Notes: a model not told the origin generated them from the sequence alone. Counted from the first letter of the stretch, positions 8,040 to 19,252 are shown. The stretch: DNA of 64,000 bases from Stenotrophomonas sp. 169 (GCF_014621775.1 NZ_CP061204.1:578501-642500); one strand, 5' to 3'. Translations and numbers: made by a program.

Positions 8040-9331
8040 AGCTGATCTGGGCAACACCGTATTCCGAAAATTCGGCCATCGCCCGCTACAGCCAGGCTGT
8101 CGTGACGGAACTGCGCCGCCGTGGGCACCACGTGGCTGTTTACCGCCTCGAGGTAGGCGCGGACGCCGAGCTTACGCCAAGGGAAGATCCCTGCGTGCTC
8201 GTGCACGGATCCGAAGCCGAACAGGTGTGGCTGCGCGATGCCGATCTGGTGTTCGCCATGGTGGGTGATCACTACGCATACCATGGCGGACTGTTCGAGC
8301 TCGCGCAGAAGCGACCGTATGTCGCCGTCCTCCACGATTGGTGCGTGCTGAATTTTTTCTGGGGCTGGCTGCTGGCGAACCACCGTTCACACGACGCGGC
8401 GAGGGTCATCTCAGGGATTTATGGCCCGCAAGCCGGCGAACTGTGCGCAACGGCTTCATGGGACAACCTGCTCGAGCGTGCAACGCAACATTTCCCACTG
8501 ACGGAGTGGATAGCCAGCGACACGCTTGGCTGCATCATCCACTCTGAGTTCTACGGCGACCGCGTCCGCAGCGCGACGGCAGGGCTTGTACAGAAGCTCT
8601 CGCTTGCGTATCCGGTGGATGCGTTCGACCAGGATCTGCGCCGTCCTGTGACGGATACCCGCCAGCTTGCTGTCCGAACGTTCGGCATGGTCAATGCCAA
8701 CAAACGCATTGATCGGGTCATCCGCGCGCTGGCCAGCGACCCTTCGCTGGCTTCGCGTGCGGACTACAGGATTCTAGGACCAGTAGATGATGGCGAGCGT
8801 ACCCGTCTTGAGGATGTGTGCGCGGAAGTTGGCTTCACGGGGCTGACCTTCGAGGGACGCGTCAGCAACGAGCGTCTGCATGAAGGAATGGCGGAGGCCG
8901 ACGTGATCTGCTGCCTGCGGGATCCTGCGCTCGAAGGCGCATCTGCGTCTGCTATCGAGGGCATGCAATCGGGCGCCCCCGTGATCGTCAGCGATGCGGG
9001 TTTCTACGCCGAACTCCCGGACCAGTACGTGCTCAAGGTGCGCACCGACGTTGCCGAGCAGGATCTCCTGCGTCACCTCCGTTATGTGGACGTCCATCGG
9101 GCGGAGGCGCGCGCCATGGGCGCAGCAGCAGCGGCGTGGGCGGTTCATGAATTCTCGGCCGTGAACTACGTGGATGGCCTGGAGAGGGTGATCCCGGAGT
9201 TCATTACGTCGGAGCCTTATCTGAAGCTGGCTCAGGAAACCGGGCGCGAGCTCGGTAAAATGGGCTTGTCCGGAGCCAGCAGCGCTGCCTCCAAAGTCAC
9301 TCATACCCTGGAACGAATGTTCAACCTGTGA
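8036..9331 (+). CDS. Glycosyltransferase, GT-B fold (third of the run)
   Basis: A 431-residue glycosyltransferase. It starts KLIWATPYSENSAIARYSQ, a form seen in GT4 enzymes, and has a C-terminal donor-binding half with DPALEGASASAIEGMQSGAP and IVSDAGFYAELP. The middle carries MVNANKRIDRVIRAL, the usual start of the second Rossmann domain. ATG 8036 overlaps the upstream stop; a frame starting at 8006 lies inside the previous gene. The C-terminal 60 residues are helical, with a possible membrane-associating amphipathic stretch. It lies between the tandem GT pair and gmd, consistent with O-chain or adaptor-sugar assembly. Donor and linkage cannot be told. Confidence 0.78.
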   Translation: MKLIWATPYSENSAIARYSQAVVTELRRRGHHVAVYRLEVGADAELTPREDPCVLVHGSEAEQVWLRDADLVFAMVGDHYAYHGGLFELAQKRPYVAVLHDWCVLNFFWGWLLANHRSHDAARVISGIYGPQAGELCATASWDNLLERATQHFPLTEWIASDTLGCIIHSEFYGDRVRSATAGLVQKLSLAYPVDAFDQDLRRPVTDTRQLAVRTFGMVNANKRIDRVIRALASDPSLASRADYRILGPVDDGERTRLEDVCAEVGFTGLTFEGRVSNERLHEGMAEADVICCLRDPALEGASASAIEGMQSGAPVIVSDAGFYAELPDQYVLKVRTDVAEQDLLRHLRYVDVHRAEARAMGAAAAAWAVHEFSAVNYVDGLERVIPEFITSEPYLKLAQETGRELGKMGLSGASSAASKVTHTLERMFNL

Positions 9332-9339
9332 CCCCATAG

Positions 9340-10416
<1,077 letters not shown>

Positions 10417-10510
10417 TCCACGACGAGGCAGGCAGCGTGACTTTACCGGCCACGCTGCCAGCCCAGTTGCATGCATGCCGGTCTGAGCGCACTGAAAGGG
10501 TGGCATTTTG

Positions 10511-11395
10511 ATGAGACCAACCGCGTTGGTTACCGGAATCGAAGGGTTCACTGGCCCCTACATGGCAGCAGAACTTGCTCGACTCGGTTACGACGTCCAC
10601 GGGCTGTCGCGCTCCGGGGCAAGCTGTAGCAACAGAAGCAGTGTGGATCTCCTTGACCGGGACGGATTGGGCGAGGTGATTCAACGTGTTTGCCCCGATG
10701 TCGTCGTCCACTTGGCCGGCATCTCCCACGTTGCTCACCGGGATGTGTCGGCGATCTATCAGGCCAACATCGTCGGCACGCGCAATCTTCTCGATGCATT
10801 GACCGACCTACCGAAATCCCCTTCCAAGGTCCTGGTTGCCAGCAGTGCCCATGTCTATGGGTCTTCCTCCGAAGTGCCTTTTGACGAAAGGTCACCGATG
10901 CATCCGTTCAACGACTACGCGGTCAGCAAGGTCGCCGCGGAGCACGTTGCCAATCTGTACACGGATCGCCTCCCCGTGGTGATAACGCGGCCGTTCAACT
11001 ACACCGGCGTGGGGCAATCAAGTGCGTTCTTCGTGCCCAAGATCGTCGACCACGCGAAGCGTGGCGAGCGTCGCCTGAGATTGGGAAACCTCGATGTGGA
11101 GCGTGATTTCACCGACGTACGCGACCTCGCCCACGCCTACGGAAGCCTTCTGCGAAGCGACGTTGCCTCTGGGGTTTACAACGTATGTAGCGGGCGCAGC
11201 AGCAATCTGCGGAGCGTGATAGATACAATCGGCGAACTGGCAGGCGTCGAGTTCGAGATCGAGAGCGATGCGGAATTCATCCGCAGCAACGAGGTCAGCC
11301 GACTTGCGGGTAACAATGCACGCCTCCTCGCTGCCACGAGCGGAATGACATTTCGTCCCCTGCGTGAGACGCTCGAGTGGATGTTGGGCGCCTGA
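10511..11395 (+). CDS. rmd: GDP-6-deoxy-D-lyxo-4-hexulose reductase (GDP-D-rhamnose synthesis)
   Basis: A 294-residue SDR family protein that reduces the Gmd product to GDP-D-rhamnose. N-terminal nucleotide-binding segment ALVTGIEGFTGPYMAAEL fits the GxxGxxG pattern of RMD. SSAHVYG and the catalytic YAVSK are present, and TRPFNYTGVGQ is characteristic of this subgroup. ATG 10511 is preferred over TTG three bases earlier; GAAAGGG lies about 10 bases upstream. It is the last gene of the forward run and is followed by a strong hairpin with A/T flanks. A 4-reductase of a related deoxy-hexulose is possible, but pairing with gmd favours Rmd. Confidence 0.87.
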   Translation: MRPTALVTGIEGFTGPYMAAELARLGYDVHGLSRSGASCSNRSSVDLLDRDGLGEVIQRVCPDVVVHLAGISHVAHRDVSAIYQANIVGTRNLLDALTDLPKSPSKVLVASSAHVYGSSSEVPFDERSPMHPFNDYAVSKVAAEHVANLYTDRLPVVITRPFNYTGVGQSSAFFVPKIVDHAKRGERRLRLGNLDVERDFTDVRDLAHAYGSLLRSDVASGVYNVCSGRSSNLRSVIDTIGELAGVEFEIESDAEFIRSNEVSRLAGNNARLLAATSGMTFRPLRETLEWMLGA

Positions 11396-11430
11396 CGGTA
11401 GCTTACCGATGGGCCGGCGCGCAGCAAAAA

Positions 11431-11461
11431 AAACCCCGGCAGGTCATGCCGGGGTTTTTAA
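11431..11461. terminator. Bidirectional intrinsic terminator between convergent runs
   Basis: A 7-bp perfect GC stem (CCCCGGC/GCCGGGG, 11434-11454) with a 7-base loop is flanked by an A-run on the left and a T-run on the right, so it works on both strands. It separates rmd from the convergent lipoprotein gene. Confidence 0.9.
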
Positions 11462-11483
11462 TTTGAATCAGGCGCAGTAGCGA

Positions 11484-12086
11484 TTATTTCGCCGCAATTG
11501 CCTTGCCGTCTGCATCGCAGAGGGCCTTGCCGTCGGTGCAGCGAGCGAACGGCCCAATCACTGCAGTGGGTTGATCAAGGTCAAAACCAAACCAAACCAC
11601 ATTCTCCTGGAGAGGCTCCAGCTCCAACTTGCTGCCGACCGCCATTTCAGCGGGCACGATTGCGGTGACTTCCGCCGTAGCGCCTGGTGCGATGTCAGCG
11701 GCGAAAGATGCGCGCGAGTCTATTCCGCGAGTGTCCGGCAACCCGTTCCCCGACGCCTTCTTCTGAATGATTCCGAGTAGGACGGGGTTCTTGCCGGTAA
11801 CTGGCAGAACTACCTTCCCGGTGTTCTGAACGCTGACCTTGACCGAGAGCTGATCTGTCGCCTCGTCATAGGTCGGCGCACCGAGTACCTTGACAACGAC
11901 GCCAACCTGATCTGCCGTCAGATTGGGGTTCGTTTTCTCCGAAGGCGCATCTGCGGCCGGTGCGGCGCTCGCGTCGGTGGCTGCCGATTCGATAGGGGTC
12001 TCAGGATTGTCCGACGAGCAGGCAACCAAGCCGCCCGTGAGCAGCACCAGCGCGAAGCCGATTGAGATGGATTTGTAATTCTGCAT
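11484..12086 (-). CDS. Predicted lipoprotein of unknown function
   Basis: A 200-residue protein with a lipoprotein signal peptide: basic start, hydrophobic core and lipobox LVAC with Cys23. Then come a Ser/Ala/Pro-rich linker and a beta-rich domain (about 60-185) with alternating hydrophobics such as LSVKVSVQNTGKVVLPV, like an immunoglobulin-type fold. ATG 12086 was chosen because it places the signal correctly; an upstream in-frame start at 12119 adds a His-rich tail with no signal character. It is last in the reverse run and lies about 40 bases after the large membrane protein. I do not recognise a family. A periplasmic role near surface-glycan synthesis is only positional. Confidence 0.7.
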   Translation of the reverse strand: MQNYKSISIGFALVLLTGGLVACSSDNPETPIESAATDASAAPAADAPSEKTNPNLTADQVGVVVKVLGAPTYDEATDQLSVKVSVQNTGKVVLPVTGKNPVLLGIIQKKASGNGLPDTRGIDSRASFAADIAPGATAEVTAIVPAEMAVGSKLELEPLQENVVWFGFDLDQPTAVIGPFARCTDGKALCDADGKAIAAK

Positions 12087-12124
12087 GTCTATCCGTAAAA
12101 GTGGGTGGTGGTGATACAACGGGT

Positions 12125-14317
12125 TTACTGTTTCCGCTCCGGGTCGAGCGTGAGCCAGTCTAGTGCGAAGCCGAGTCCGTAATATTCCATATCGAGAGGA
12201 ATGTCAAAGACAAGTTCATTCTTCCCAGCGACAAGCACCCCCGCTGCAACATATGCGTAGAACTCGTGGTCATTCAGCCAAACCAGTTTGCTGGTTTCGC
12301 CATTGATCTTCACATTGATTGCACTGCGATCGATGCCGGGTGCGATGGCGATGATACGCCCCTTCAAAACATACGGAGCAAGGACTGGATGGGTTTCGAA
12401 AAGGAGAGACGCCTGGGGTAGATTTGCCCAAGATGCTGAAGCATGCTTGATTCGCCCGACCATGGACCATTGAGCATCTTGCCAGCCAATCCCGTGGGCA
12501 GGAACCTCAAGGCTCCACCACCGACCGAAGTCCCACCGTACGGAGGCCTCGGCTGACTTTCGTCGGAATTGGTTAAATTTCAGCGGCCAGTTGTCGTCCG
12601 CGAGCACTGCCTCGTATCGACGCGACAGAGCATCGGTGCCGGCCGCAATGCGCTTGATCTGCTGGGCAGAAGCCTTACTACTCCCGTTCTCATCAATCCG
12701 CAGAACAGAAGTGCTTTGCTTTTCCGCCGTAGCCCGTATCTTTGCCTCGCGGCGTGGATAATCGGCACCGGTGACGGGAGGGCCGTCGGTAAACACCCAA
12801 GCGTCTGCCGTCTCAATACAGCGGCCCGGCCGGCCCAGCCGGTCCAACTGCTGCCAGTAGCCGCCCGGCATGGAGCAGATCCGTACGATGTTGATCGGCT
12901 CGTCATACAGATAAGTGAGAGCGTGCATCATGTTGTCACGAAGCATCCAGACGCTGCCAAATCTCTGCGAACCATCAAGTAGGACAATACTTCTACCTGA
13001 TTCCACATCGGGTAGCGCCTTGACAACCGACTGCAGGCCGTGGCGCTGATCATCAGAGATGATTTGATAATGCTGGAACTGATACATCTGCGCAGCGAAG
13101 CCAAGTGAGATCAGCATCGTGAGGACGATTGCGCGGAGAGTTTGCTTCGGGGTCGCTCCAAGCAGTGCCAAGACCATGCCGACGCTGGTAAGCGCAGCGC
13201 CAAAGGTGGAGAACAGGAAGGTGCGCTGGGAGATCGCAATATGTGCTGCGGATGAAAGGAATGGCAGGTATCCGAACGCAGTCATCACCACGCCGAGAAG
13301 AACGATCCGGATGCCATGAGGCGGTCGTTTCTCGCCGGCGAGTGACCCGTGGACGAAATGACGGTCCTGCCGACCACTCAGTCCGAGCAACGTACCTATG
13401 CCCAGAGTCGCGCAAATCAGGTAGAGATAGTTTTGGTACTCATCGATAAGAATGGCTGCGGCGTCAATCCATCCGCCCATCAAGGAGCGCCCCAGGCCTG
13501 TCGTGATGAGCATCATTGCTCGCTCTCTTGCCAGGCTCAAATCGGTCGCTTGGTCTCCAACGACACTACTCTGGTAGGTAGGGCCGTGAGAAAGAACGCT
13601 GTAAATATAGGCAAGGCAGCCAAGGGTTGCGATGGACCAGGTCAGGACAACCGGCCATTGCCTGATCGTGGTCGTGATCGCAGAGCGGAGGCCATCACGG
13701 GCCCACAGCAACAGAAGCGGGAAGGGCACAAAAATCAGTGACACTTCGTAGATGAGAACTGCGACTGCCAGACTTGCCGAGGAGGCGATAGCCAGGAGCA
13801 GGCCCCCGCGGTAATTCGACTCGCGAAGTGTCAAGGACCTGAGGATGCCGGCGACGCCGACCAATCCGAGTGCAACAGCGCAGTTGATATGGAACGAGCG
13901 GAACGAGAGCTGCATGGTGTCGGCAGGAAATACGACCATCAGCAGCCCAAGTGCGACTGCGTATAACCGCGAACGAAACAGCCAGTAACCGATGTAAGCT
14001 GCTGCAAAACCCTTGGCAATCAGCGACAGCATCTGAAGCAGATGCATGCCTACGAAAGAATCAGGCGTGAGCAGATAAGCGACTGCGTTGGGAGCCGCAG
14101 TTAGTGGTCGCAGCCGGTGGGTTGCCAGTGGACTGTCCTCTCCGGCGAAGAAGAAAACCCCGTGCCTGGTAAACAAACTGAGGATGTCCCACTCCTCGAT
14201 ATGACCCACCATGCCGAAGCCAAAAGGGAGCCACAGGAGGCAAACAACAATCGTCGACGCGAAGGCGAACAACCCTGCTGTTCTCATGGTGTCGCGTCGG
14301 TCGTCGGGAGATATCAT
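12125..14317 (-). CDS. Large multi-spanning membrane protein, possible GT-C-type glycosyltransferase
   Basis: A 730-residue protein. The first 410 residues carry about ten to eleven hydrophobic segments. The first periplasmic loop has acidic residues (GHIEEWDIL, near 35), the place where GT-C enzymes keep their catalytic acid. The C-terminal 320 residues are soluble and end in a beta-rich domain (RIIAIAPGIDRSAINVKING, NELVFDIPLD). Together with the upstream GtrA and GtrB-like genes it resembles the third, specific component of Gtr modules, which transfers a sugar from undecaprenyl phosphate onto O-antigen in the periplasm. No signature proves glycosyltransferase activity. MRTAG, ten codons in, is an alternative start. 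Confidence 0.65.
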   Translation of the reverse strand: MISPDDRRDTMRTAGLFAFASTIVVCLLWLPFGFGMVGHIEEWDILSLFTRHGVFFFAGEDSPLATHRLRPLTAAPNAVAYLLTPDSFVGMHLLQMLSLIAKGFAAAYIGYWLFRSRLYAVALGLLMVVFPADTMQLSFRSFHINCAVALGLVGVAGILRSLTLRESNYRGGLLLAIASSASLAVAVLIYEVSLIFVPFPLLLLWARDGLRSAITTTIRQWPVVLTWSIATLGCLAYIYSVLSHGPTYQSSVVGDQATDLSLARERAMMLITTGLGRSLMGGWIDAAAILIDEYQNYLYLICATLGIGTLLGLSGRQDRHFVHGSLAGEKRPPHGIRIVLLGVVMTAFGYLPFLSSAAHIAISQRTFLFSTFGAALTSVGMVLALLGATPKQTLRAIVLTMLISLGFAAQMYQFQHYQIISDDQRHGLQSVVKALPDVESGRSIVLLDGSQRFGSVWMLRDNMMHALTYLYDEPINIVRICSMPGGYWQQLDRLGRPGRCIETADAWVFTDGPPVTGADYPRREAKIRATAEKQSTSVLRIDENGSSKASAQQIKRIAAGTDALSRRYEAVLADDNWPLKFNQFRRKSAEASVRWDFGRWWSLEVPAHGIGWQDAQWSMVGRIKHASASWANLPQASLLFETHPVLAPYVLKGRIIAIAPGIDRSAINVKINGETSKLVWLNDHEFYAYVAAGVLVAGKNELVFDIPLDMEYYGLGFALDWLTLDPERKQ

Positions 14318-14365
14318 CAGGTAGATCCTTATTGTCCTGACGCCATGTTCAGGAGTTGGTTGACG

Positions 14366-14815
14366 TCAAAGCGAGGGCGGAGTCGTCTGGCTGTCAGGGC
14401 GTCGAGGAAACACCCAGCGATTCATCAAGACGAAAACGACGACGGGGACGACCACGGCGGAGAACACGATTCCCCAGCGGTAGTCCTTGTGAAACACATC
14501 TGTGATGAGTTTCATGCCCAATGTTGAAAGCAGCAGGTTGAAGGCGTGTAGTGCGACAAAGCGACGACCTTCCCGGCTTATATGTCCTCGAGATACGAAG
14601 GTGAAATTCCGGTGAGCCAGGAAGTTCGGGGGCACGAGCACGAGGTAACAGAGCACCGTGGCCCACGTAGGCTCCATGTGCAGTTCGCTAACAGCCAACC
14701 ATGTCAGGAGGCTGAAGGCCAGCGTGCTCAGGCCGCCTACAACGCAGAAGCGGAGAAATTTGAGTGTCAGACTCCGGTCAAGCACTTTGCGCTTCCGTGG
14801 TCGAGGATTCGCCAT
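14366..14815 (-). CDS. GtrA-family membrane protein
   Basis: A 149-residue protein with four hydrophobic segments and the GtrA hallmark pattern: LKFLRFCVVGGLSTL at the start of the first helix and PNFLAHRNFTFVSRG in the middle loop. GtrA proteins are thought to flip undecaprenyl-phosphate-linked sugars made by GtrB. The start overlaps the 3' end of the glycosyltransferase gene by 38 bases, so the pair is probably co-translated. The family is firm; which sugar is flipped is unknown. Confidence 0.85.
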   Translation of the reverse strand: MANPRPRKRKVLDRSLTLKFLRFCVVGGLSTLAFSLLTWLAVSELHMEPTWATVLCYLVLVPPNFLAHRNFTFVSRGHISREGRRFVALHAFNLLLSTLGMKLITDVFHKDYRWGIVFSAVVVPVVVFVLMNRWVFPRRPDSQTTPPSL

Positions 14816-15731
14816 TCAGGACCGTGCCCCTTACGTATTGTGGTTTGTTGCTGACGTTCAACAGCACCCTGCCGATGTACTCGCCCACCACACCCAATGC
14901 GAGCAGTTGTATCCCGCCCATGATCAGCACTGCGACGATCAGTGACGTCCAGCCGACTGCGGTCTGCGGCCATACGATCTTCTGTACCACCAGAGCTGCT
15001 GCAGCAACGAAACCGAAGCCGGATGCTGCAATCCCCATCAGCGACGCCATGCGGAGTGGCTTTATGGAAAAGCTTGTCGCCATCTGCATCCACAGCGAGA
15101 TCGACTTGGACAAGCTGTAGCCTGACTTCCCGTCGTCCCGATCATGATGCTCGCCCTGGAGGGTCTGGATGTTGGAAGTGCTCTGGACGATCAGGCCGTC
15201 CAGATAAACGAAAGGCCCTTCATAGCGGAGCATCTCGTCACGGATCTCACGAATAAACCCCCGAAATGGGGACAAGTAGAGACCCTTTGGCTTGCGCAAC
15301 AGCCACGATGCCACTTGGTCGTTGAAACGACTTCCCAAGCGCTTCCACAGCACATGGCGGCGACGCTTGAACTGCACGTAGCAGACATCTGCGCCGTCAT
15401 CGAGAATCTTGACGATGCGCGCGATGTCATCCGGCGAGTGCTGTAGGTCGTCATCCATCGTCACGATGTAGCGTCCAGTCGCGATTCCTAGACCCGCCAT
15501 GATTGCATTGTGTTGGCCGGCATTCTTCCGTAAGCGAACGCCCTTCAACCATGGACGGGTTGAGCACAATGAAGCAATGACCTTCCAAGAGTCATCTGGG
15601 CTGCAATCGTAGACCAGCACCACTTCGTAGGGGCGACCCAGTGCCTCCAGCGCTTGCTCCAGGCGTTCGGCGAGGCGTGGAAGGATAGGGGCGCTTCCGT
15701 AAACCGGAATCACCACCGATAGGTCAATCAT
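14778..15731 (-). CDS. GtrB-like polyprenyl-phosphate glycosyltransferase (GT2)
   Basis: A 317-residue GT2 enzyme expected to move a sugar from a nucleotide donor to undecaprenyl phosphate. The N-terminal domain opens LSVVIPVYGSAPILPRL; donor aspartates are visible in YDCSPDDSW and MDDDLQHSPDD. The region FRGFIREIRDEML is typical of the family. Two transmembrane segments (about 230-290) anchor the C-terminus, as in GtrB and the dolichyl-phosphate mannose synthase group. The start overlaps the epimerase gene by eight bases. With GtrA and the large membrane protein it forms a plausible three-part side-group transfer system. Confidence 0.85.
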   Translation of the reverse strand: MIDLSVVIPVYGSAPILPRLAERLEQALEALGRPYEVVLVYDCSPDDSWKVIASLCSTRPWLKGVRLRKNAGQHNAIMAGLGIATGRYIVTMDDDLQHSPDDIARIVKILDDGADVCYVQFKRRRHVLWKRLGSRFNDQVASWLLRKPKGLYLSPFRGFIREIRDEMLRYEGPFVYLDGLIVQSTSNIQTLQGEHHDRDDGKSGYSLSKSISLWMQMATSFSIKPLRMASLMGIAASGFGFVAAAALVVQKIVWPQTAVGWTSLIVAVLIMGGIQLLALGVVGEYIGRVLLNVSNKPQYVRGTVLNGESSTTEAQSA

Positions 15732-16473
15732 TTCCAGCTCCGTAGTACTTTTGCAGCAAGCGACGAGTGTAGCCGGGCGAGACGTCGATGCCCGATAAGC
15801 GCGCGTAGGCGCTGAAGGTCCCTGAATCCGGACTTGCGCCGCCGCCGCGGTCTACCAGCGAGTAAGCCGCGCGCTGCCCGAGCGTCTCTTCAATCAGTGG
15901 CAGAAGTTGCTGAAGCGTCAGACTCTCGGGTGGGGCAAGGTCCAGCGTACGGTCGTGCTCGAGTCCGTTTTCGAGCAAGTGCATGGTTATGGAGGCAATG
16001 TGGTCGACGTCTATAAGGCACCTGACAGCATGTGACCAGATCTGAAGTTGTTGCCCCGTACGGATATGGGTAACCATGTGGTTGATCAACGTATGCGGAT
16101 TATCGGTGACCCCCACGACCTGGGGCAGGCGCAGGATCAAATGGTTCCCGCGCGCTTGAATAAGCGCCTCCATCTTCAGTTTGTGCACAGCGTAGGGTGT
16201 CGCGGTCCGATCATTATCGGAAACGCTGCAGGTACTGAAATACACGAAGCGCCCTGTACATGCTTGCAAGGCTTCGGTCAGCAGCGCGGCTTCGCGCTTG
16301 AACTGCTCTGGATCAGTCTCCTGCGAATTCGACACACCGGACGCAAACACCGTCGCGCCGAGCCGACGTATCTGCTCAGCGTCGAAGGAGCGCGCCAGCA
16401 GGCCACGACCGATGATCGACACACGACCGCACTGATCGTCAGGGGGCGTGCATGTTTGCACAGGCGCCGTCAT
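15724..16473 (-). CDS. NAD(P)-dependent epimerase/dehydratase-like protein, short
   Basis: A 249-residue SDR-like protein. VSIIGRGLLARSF (about 18-30) is an atypical nucleotide-binding loop; FSTCSV and YAVHK supply the Ser and Tyr-x-x-x-Lys of the active site. HLILRLPQVVG and a C-terminal substrate region follow, as in extended SDRs, but it is shorter than the usual 300-330 residues. The start abuts the manC-type stop with no gap, and the end overlaps the GtrB-like gene. It may make the nucleotide sugar used by the Gtr-like module; the reaction cannot be told from sequence. Confidence 0.72.
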   Translation of the reverse strand: MTAPVQTCTPPDDQCGRVSIIGRGLLARSFDAEQIRRLGATVFASGVSNSQETDPEQFKREAALLTEALQACTGRFVYFSTCSVSDNDRTATPYAVHKLKMEALIQARGNHLILRLPQVVGVTDNPHTLINHMVTHIRTGQQLQIWSHAVRCLIDVDHIASITMHLLENGLEHDRTLDLAPPESLTLQQLLPLIEETLGQRAAYSLVDRGGGASPDSGTFSAYARLSGIDVSPGYTRRLLQKYYGAGND

Positions 16474-17877
16474 TCAGCTGCGCCCGTATTTGTCTTCGAA
16501 CCGCACGATATCGTCCTCGCCCAGGTAGCTTCCGGACTGCACTTCGATCAGCTCCAGCGGCAGCTTGCCCGGATTCTTCAAGCGATGGGTCACGCCCAGC
16601 GGAATGTAGGTGCTCTGATTTTCACTCAGCAGAATGACCTCGTCGCCGCGCGTGACTTCAGCCGTGCCGCTGACCACGATCCAGTGCTCGGCACGGTGGT
16701 GATGCATCTGCAGGCTCAGCGTGGCGCCCGGCTTGACCGTAATGCGCTTGACCTGGAAACGCGCGCCGTTATCGATCGAATCATAGGCCCCCCAAGGACG
16801 ATAGACCTTACGATGGGCTGCTGCTTCACTGCGCCCATCGCGCTTGATCTGGCCGACGATCTCCTTGACGTCCTGTACGCGATCCTTGTGCCCGACGAAG
16901 ACCGCATCGTCGGTTTCGACGACCACGACGTCCTGCAGGCCGACCATCGTGATCAGACGCGTGCCATAGGCGTAACTGTTCTTGCAGTCCAAGGCGATGA
17001 CATCGCCATGATGTGCGTTGCCGTCGGCATCCTTGTCGGATACATCCCACAGAGCCGACCACGACCCCACGTCGTTCCAGCCGGCATCCAGCGGCACCAC
17101 AGCGGCATCACCTGTCTTTTCCATCACGGCGTAGTCGATGGAGTCGTTCGGGCTTGCTGCGAAGGCATCTGCATCGAGCCGGATGAAGTCCGCGTCACGG
17201 CCGGCCTTGTCCAGGGCTGTGCGGCATGCTGAGAGGATGGTGGGCTGCAGCGCCTCGAGTTCCTGCAGATAACGCGACGCCTTGAACAGGAACATGCCGC
17301 TGTTCCAGTAATACTCGCCGGAAGCAACATAATGCTGCGCCGTCTGAAGATCAGGCTTTTCGACGAAACGCTCTACGCCGCGCACACCGTCGCCGGCCAC
17401 GGCCTTGATGTAGCCATAGCCCGTCTCAGGGGCAGTCGGCACGATGCCGAAGGTGACCAGCTTCCCGGCATCCGCAGCAACGGCAGCCTGCTTCACAGCA
17501 GCGTGGAAGGCCGGCTCATTGCGCACGACGTGATCGGACGGAAGCACCAGCAGCAGCGCATCGTCGCCGCTGGCCAAGGCCTGCAGCGCAGCGATCGCGA
17601 TGGCGGGTGCGGTGTTGCGTCCGATCGGCTCGAGGATCAGCGCCTGCGGCGTGACATTGCACTCACGGAGCTGCTCGGCGGCCATGAAGCGGTGTTCATG
17701 GTTGGCAACGACGATCGGCGCCTTGCCAGCGATGGAGGCCACGCGCTTCCATGTGGCCTGCAGCATCGTGTCGTCGCCCACCAGGGGAAGGAACTGCTTG
17801 GGGTAGGCTTCGCGCGAGAGGGGCCAGAGGCGCGTGCCGGAGCCACCGGAAAGGATGACGGGGACAATGGGCAACAT
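16474..17877 (-). CDS. xanB: Mannose-1-phosphate guanylyltransferase / mannose-6-phosphate isomerase
   Basis: A bifunctional type II enzyme of 467 residues that makes mannose-6-phosphate from fructose-6-phosphate and GDP-mannose from mannose-1-phosphate. The N-terminal nucleotidyltransferase has [13 protein letters not shown] (about 8-20) followed by FLPL. The C-terminal cupin isomerase domain (about 350-460) has [11 protein letters not shown] and [20 protein letters not shown] with the metal-binding histidines. It supplies GDP-mannose to Gmd. It lies 16 bases after the phosphomannomutase, the xanA-xanB pairing known from Xanthomonas. ManC or WbpW would be equivalent names. Confidence 0.93.
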   Translation of the reverse strand: MLPIVPVILSGGSGTRLWPLSREAYPKQFLPLVGDDTMLQATWKRVASIAGKAPIVVANHEHRFMAAEQLRECNVTPQALILEPIGRNTAPAIAIAALQALASGDDALLLVLPSDHVVRNEPAFHAAVKQAAVAADAGKLVTFGIVPTAPETGYGYIKAVAGDGVRGVERFVEKPDLQTAQHYVASGEYYWNSGMFLFKASRYLQELEALQPTILSACRTALDKAGRDADFIRLDADAFAASPNDSIDYAVMEKTGDAAVVPLDAGWNDVGSWSALWDVSDKDADGNAHHGDVIALDCKNSYAYGTRLITMVGLQDVVVVETDDAVFVGHKDRVQDVKEIVGQIKRDGRSEAAAHRKVYRPWGAYDSIDNGARFQVKRITVKPGATLSLQMHHHRAEHWIVVSGTAEVTRGDEVILLSENQSTYIPLGVTHRLKNPGKLPLELIEVQSGSYLGEDDIVRFEDKYGRS

Positions 17878-17893
17878 AAGGCTTCTTCCTGAA

Positions 17894-19252
17894 TCAGTGA
17901 TTGGCTGGGCTGCCGCCGATAAGGGCGGTCAGTTCATCGGTTCGTTCCTGCAACAGCGCAGCGTCGCCGCGCGTTTCGACATTCAGCCGCAGCAGCGGTT
18001 CGGTATTGGAGCTGCGCAGATTGAAACGCCAGTTGCTGAATTCGGCACTGACGCCGTCGGTACGGTCCATAGCGGGTCTTTGGTCTTCATAGTGGGCCAT
18101 GACGCGCGCCACAGTCGCCTTCGCATCGTCCACGCGGAAGTTGATCTCACCGCTGCATGGGAAGGCCTGCATGCGGTCTGCCACGAGTTCGCCAAGGCTT
18201 TTGCCGGTGCTTGAAACCAGGTTCGCAATGAGCAGCCAGGGGATCATCCCGGAATCGCAATAGGCGAACTCACGGAAATAATGATGGGCACTCATTTCGC
18301 CCCCGTACACCGCGTCCTCCGCTCGCATGCGCTCCTTGATGAAGGCGTGGCCGGTCTTGCTCATGATGGGAACGCCGCCTGCTTGCTCGGCCATTTCCAC
18401 GGTGTTCCAGGTCAAGCGCGGATCGTGAATGATCCTGCCGCCTGCGTCTCGGGCGAGTGCGGACGACGCCAGGAGACCAACCAGATAGTAACCTTCGATG
18501 AATCTGCCCTTCTCGTCGAAGAAGAAGCAGCGATCGAAGTCGCCGTCCCATGCGATGCCGAAATCGGCCCCGTGCGCGATCACCGCCTCCTGCGTCGCAG
18601 TGCGATTGTCCGGCAGCAGCGGGTTCGGAATGCCATTCGGGAAGCGCCCGTCAGGCTCATGCTGGATGCTGACGAACTCAAACGGAAGATGAGGGGCCAG
18701 CGCATCGACGATGAGCCCGGCGCCGCCGTTTCCTGCGTTCGTGACGATCTTCAAGGGCTTCAACCCGGCACGGTCCACGTAGCCGAGGAGATGGCTGATA
18801 TAGGTTGCCTTGTCGGTGTCGCGGGAAACCTTACCTGCACCGTTGCCCAGCGGCTCGTCGGAGCCGGCGAAGTCCCGGATGTCAAACAGTCCGGTGTCGC
18901 CACTGATCGGCTTTGAATCCTCGCGGACGAGCTTCATTCCGTTGTAATCCATCGGATTATGGCTGGCGGTCACCATGATGCCGCCTGCTGCCTTCCGGTG
19001 GAATGTCTGGAAATATACCTCTTCGGTACCGCACAGGCCGATATCGATGACGTCGCGGCCCGCCGCGAGGAGGCCTTCGATGGCGGCCTGCATCAGCTCG
19101 GGGCTGCTGAGGCGGATATCGTGCCCGACCACTACCGGACCGTCATCCAGCAACGCTGCAGTGCCTGCGCCGATCCGACGCGCGAGGTGCGCATCCAGTT
19201 CGTCCGGCACCCGCCCACGGATGTCGTAGGCCTTGAAGCACGGGAGGGTCAT
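17894..19252 (-). CDS. xanA: Phosphomannomutase/phosphoglucomutase (first copy)
   Basis: A 452-residue alpha-D-phosphohexomutase interconverting mannose-6-P/mannose-1-P and probably glucose-6-P/glucose-1-P. All four active-site elements are visible: the phosphoserine loop [11 protein letters not shown], metal loop DGDFDRCF, sugar-specificity loop [10 protein letters not shown] and phosphate loop [13 protein letters not shown] 19252 gives the family start ([18 protein letters not shown]); ten further upstream codons look non-coding. It feeds both GDP-mannose and, through glucose-1-P, RmlA. A close paralogue lies at 24971-26317 on the same strand. Confidence 0.92.
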   Translation of the reverse strand: MTLPCFKAYDIRGRVPDELDAHLARRIGAGTAALLDDGPVVVGHDIRLSSPELMQAAIEGLLAAGRDVIDIGLCGTEEVYFQTFHRKAAGGIMVTASHNPMDYNGMKLVREDSKPISGDTGLFDIRDFAGSDEPLGNGAGKVSRDTDKATYISHLLGYVDRAGLKPLKIVTNAGNGGAGLIVDALAPHLPFEFVSIQHEPDGRFPNGIPNPLLPDNRTATQEAVIAHGADFGIAWDGDFDRCFFFDEKGRFIEGYYLVGLLASSALARDAGGRIIHDPRLTWNTVEMAEQAGGVPIMSKTGHAFIKERMRAEDAVYGGEMSAHHYFREFAYCDSGMIPWLLIANLVSSTGKSLGELVADRMQAFPCSGEINFRVDDAKATVARVMAHYEDQRPAMDRTDGVSAEFSNWRFNLRSSNTEPLLRLNVETRGDAALLQERTDELTALIGGSPANH

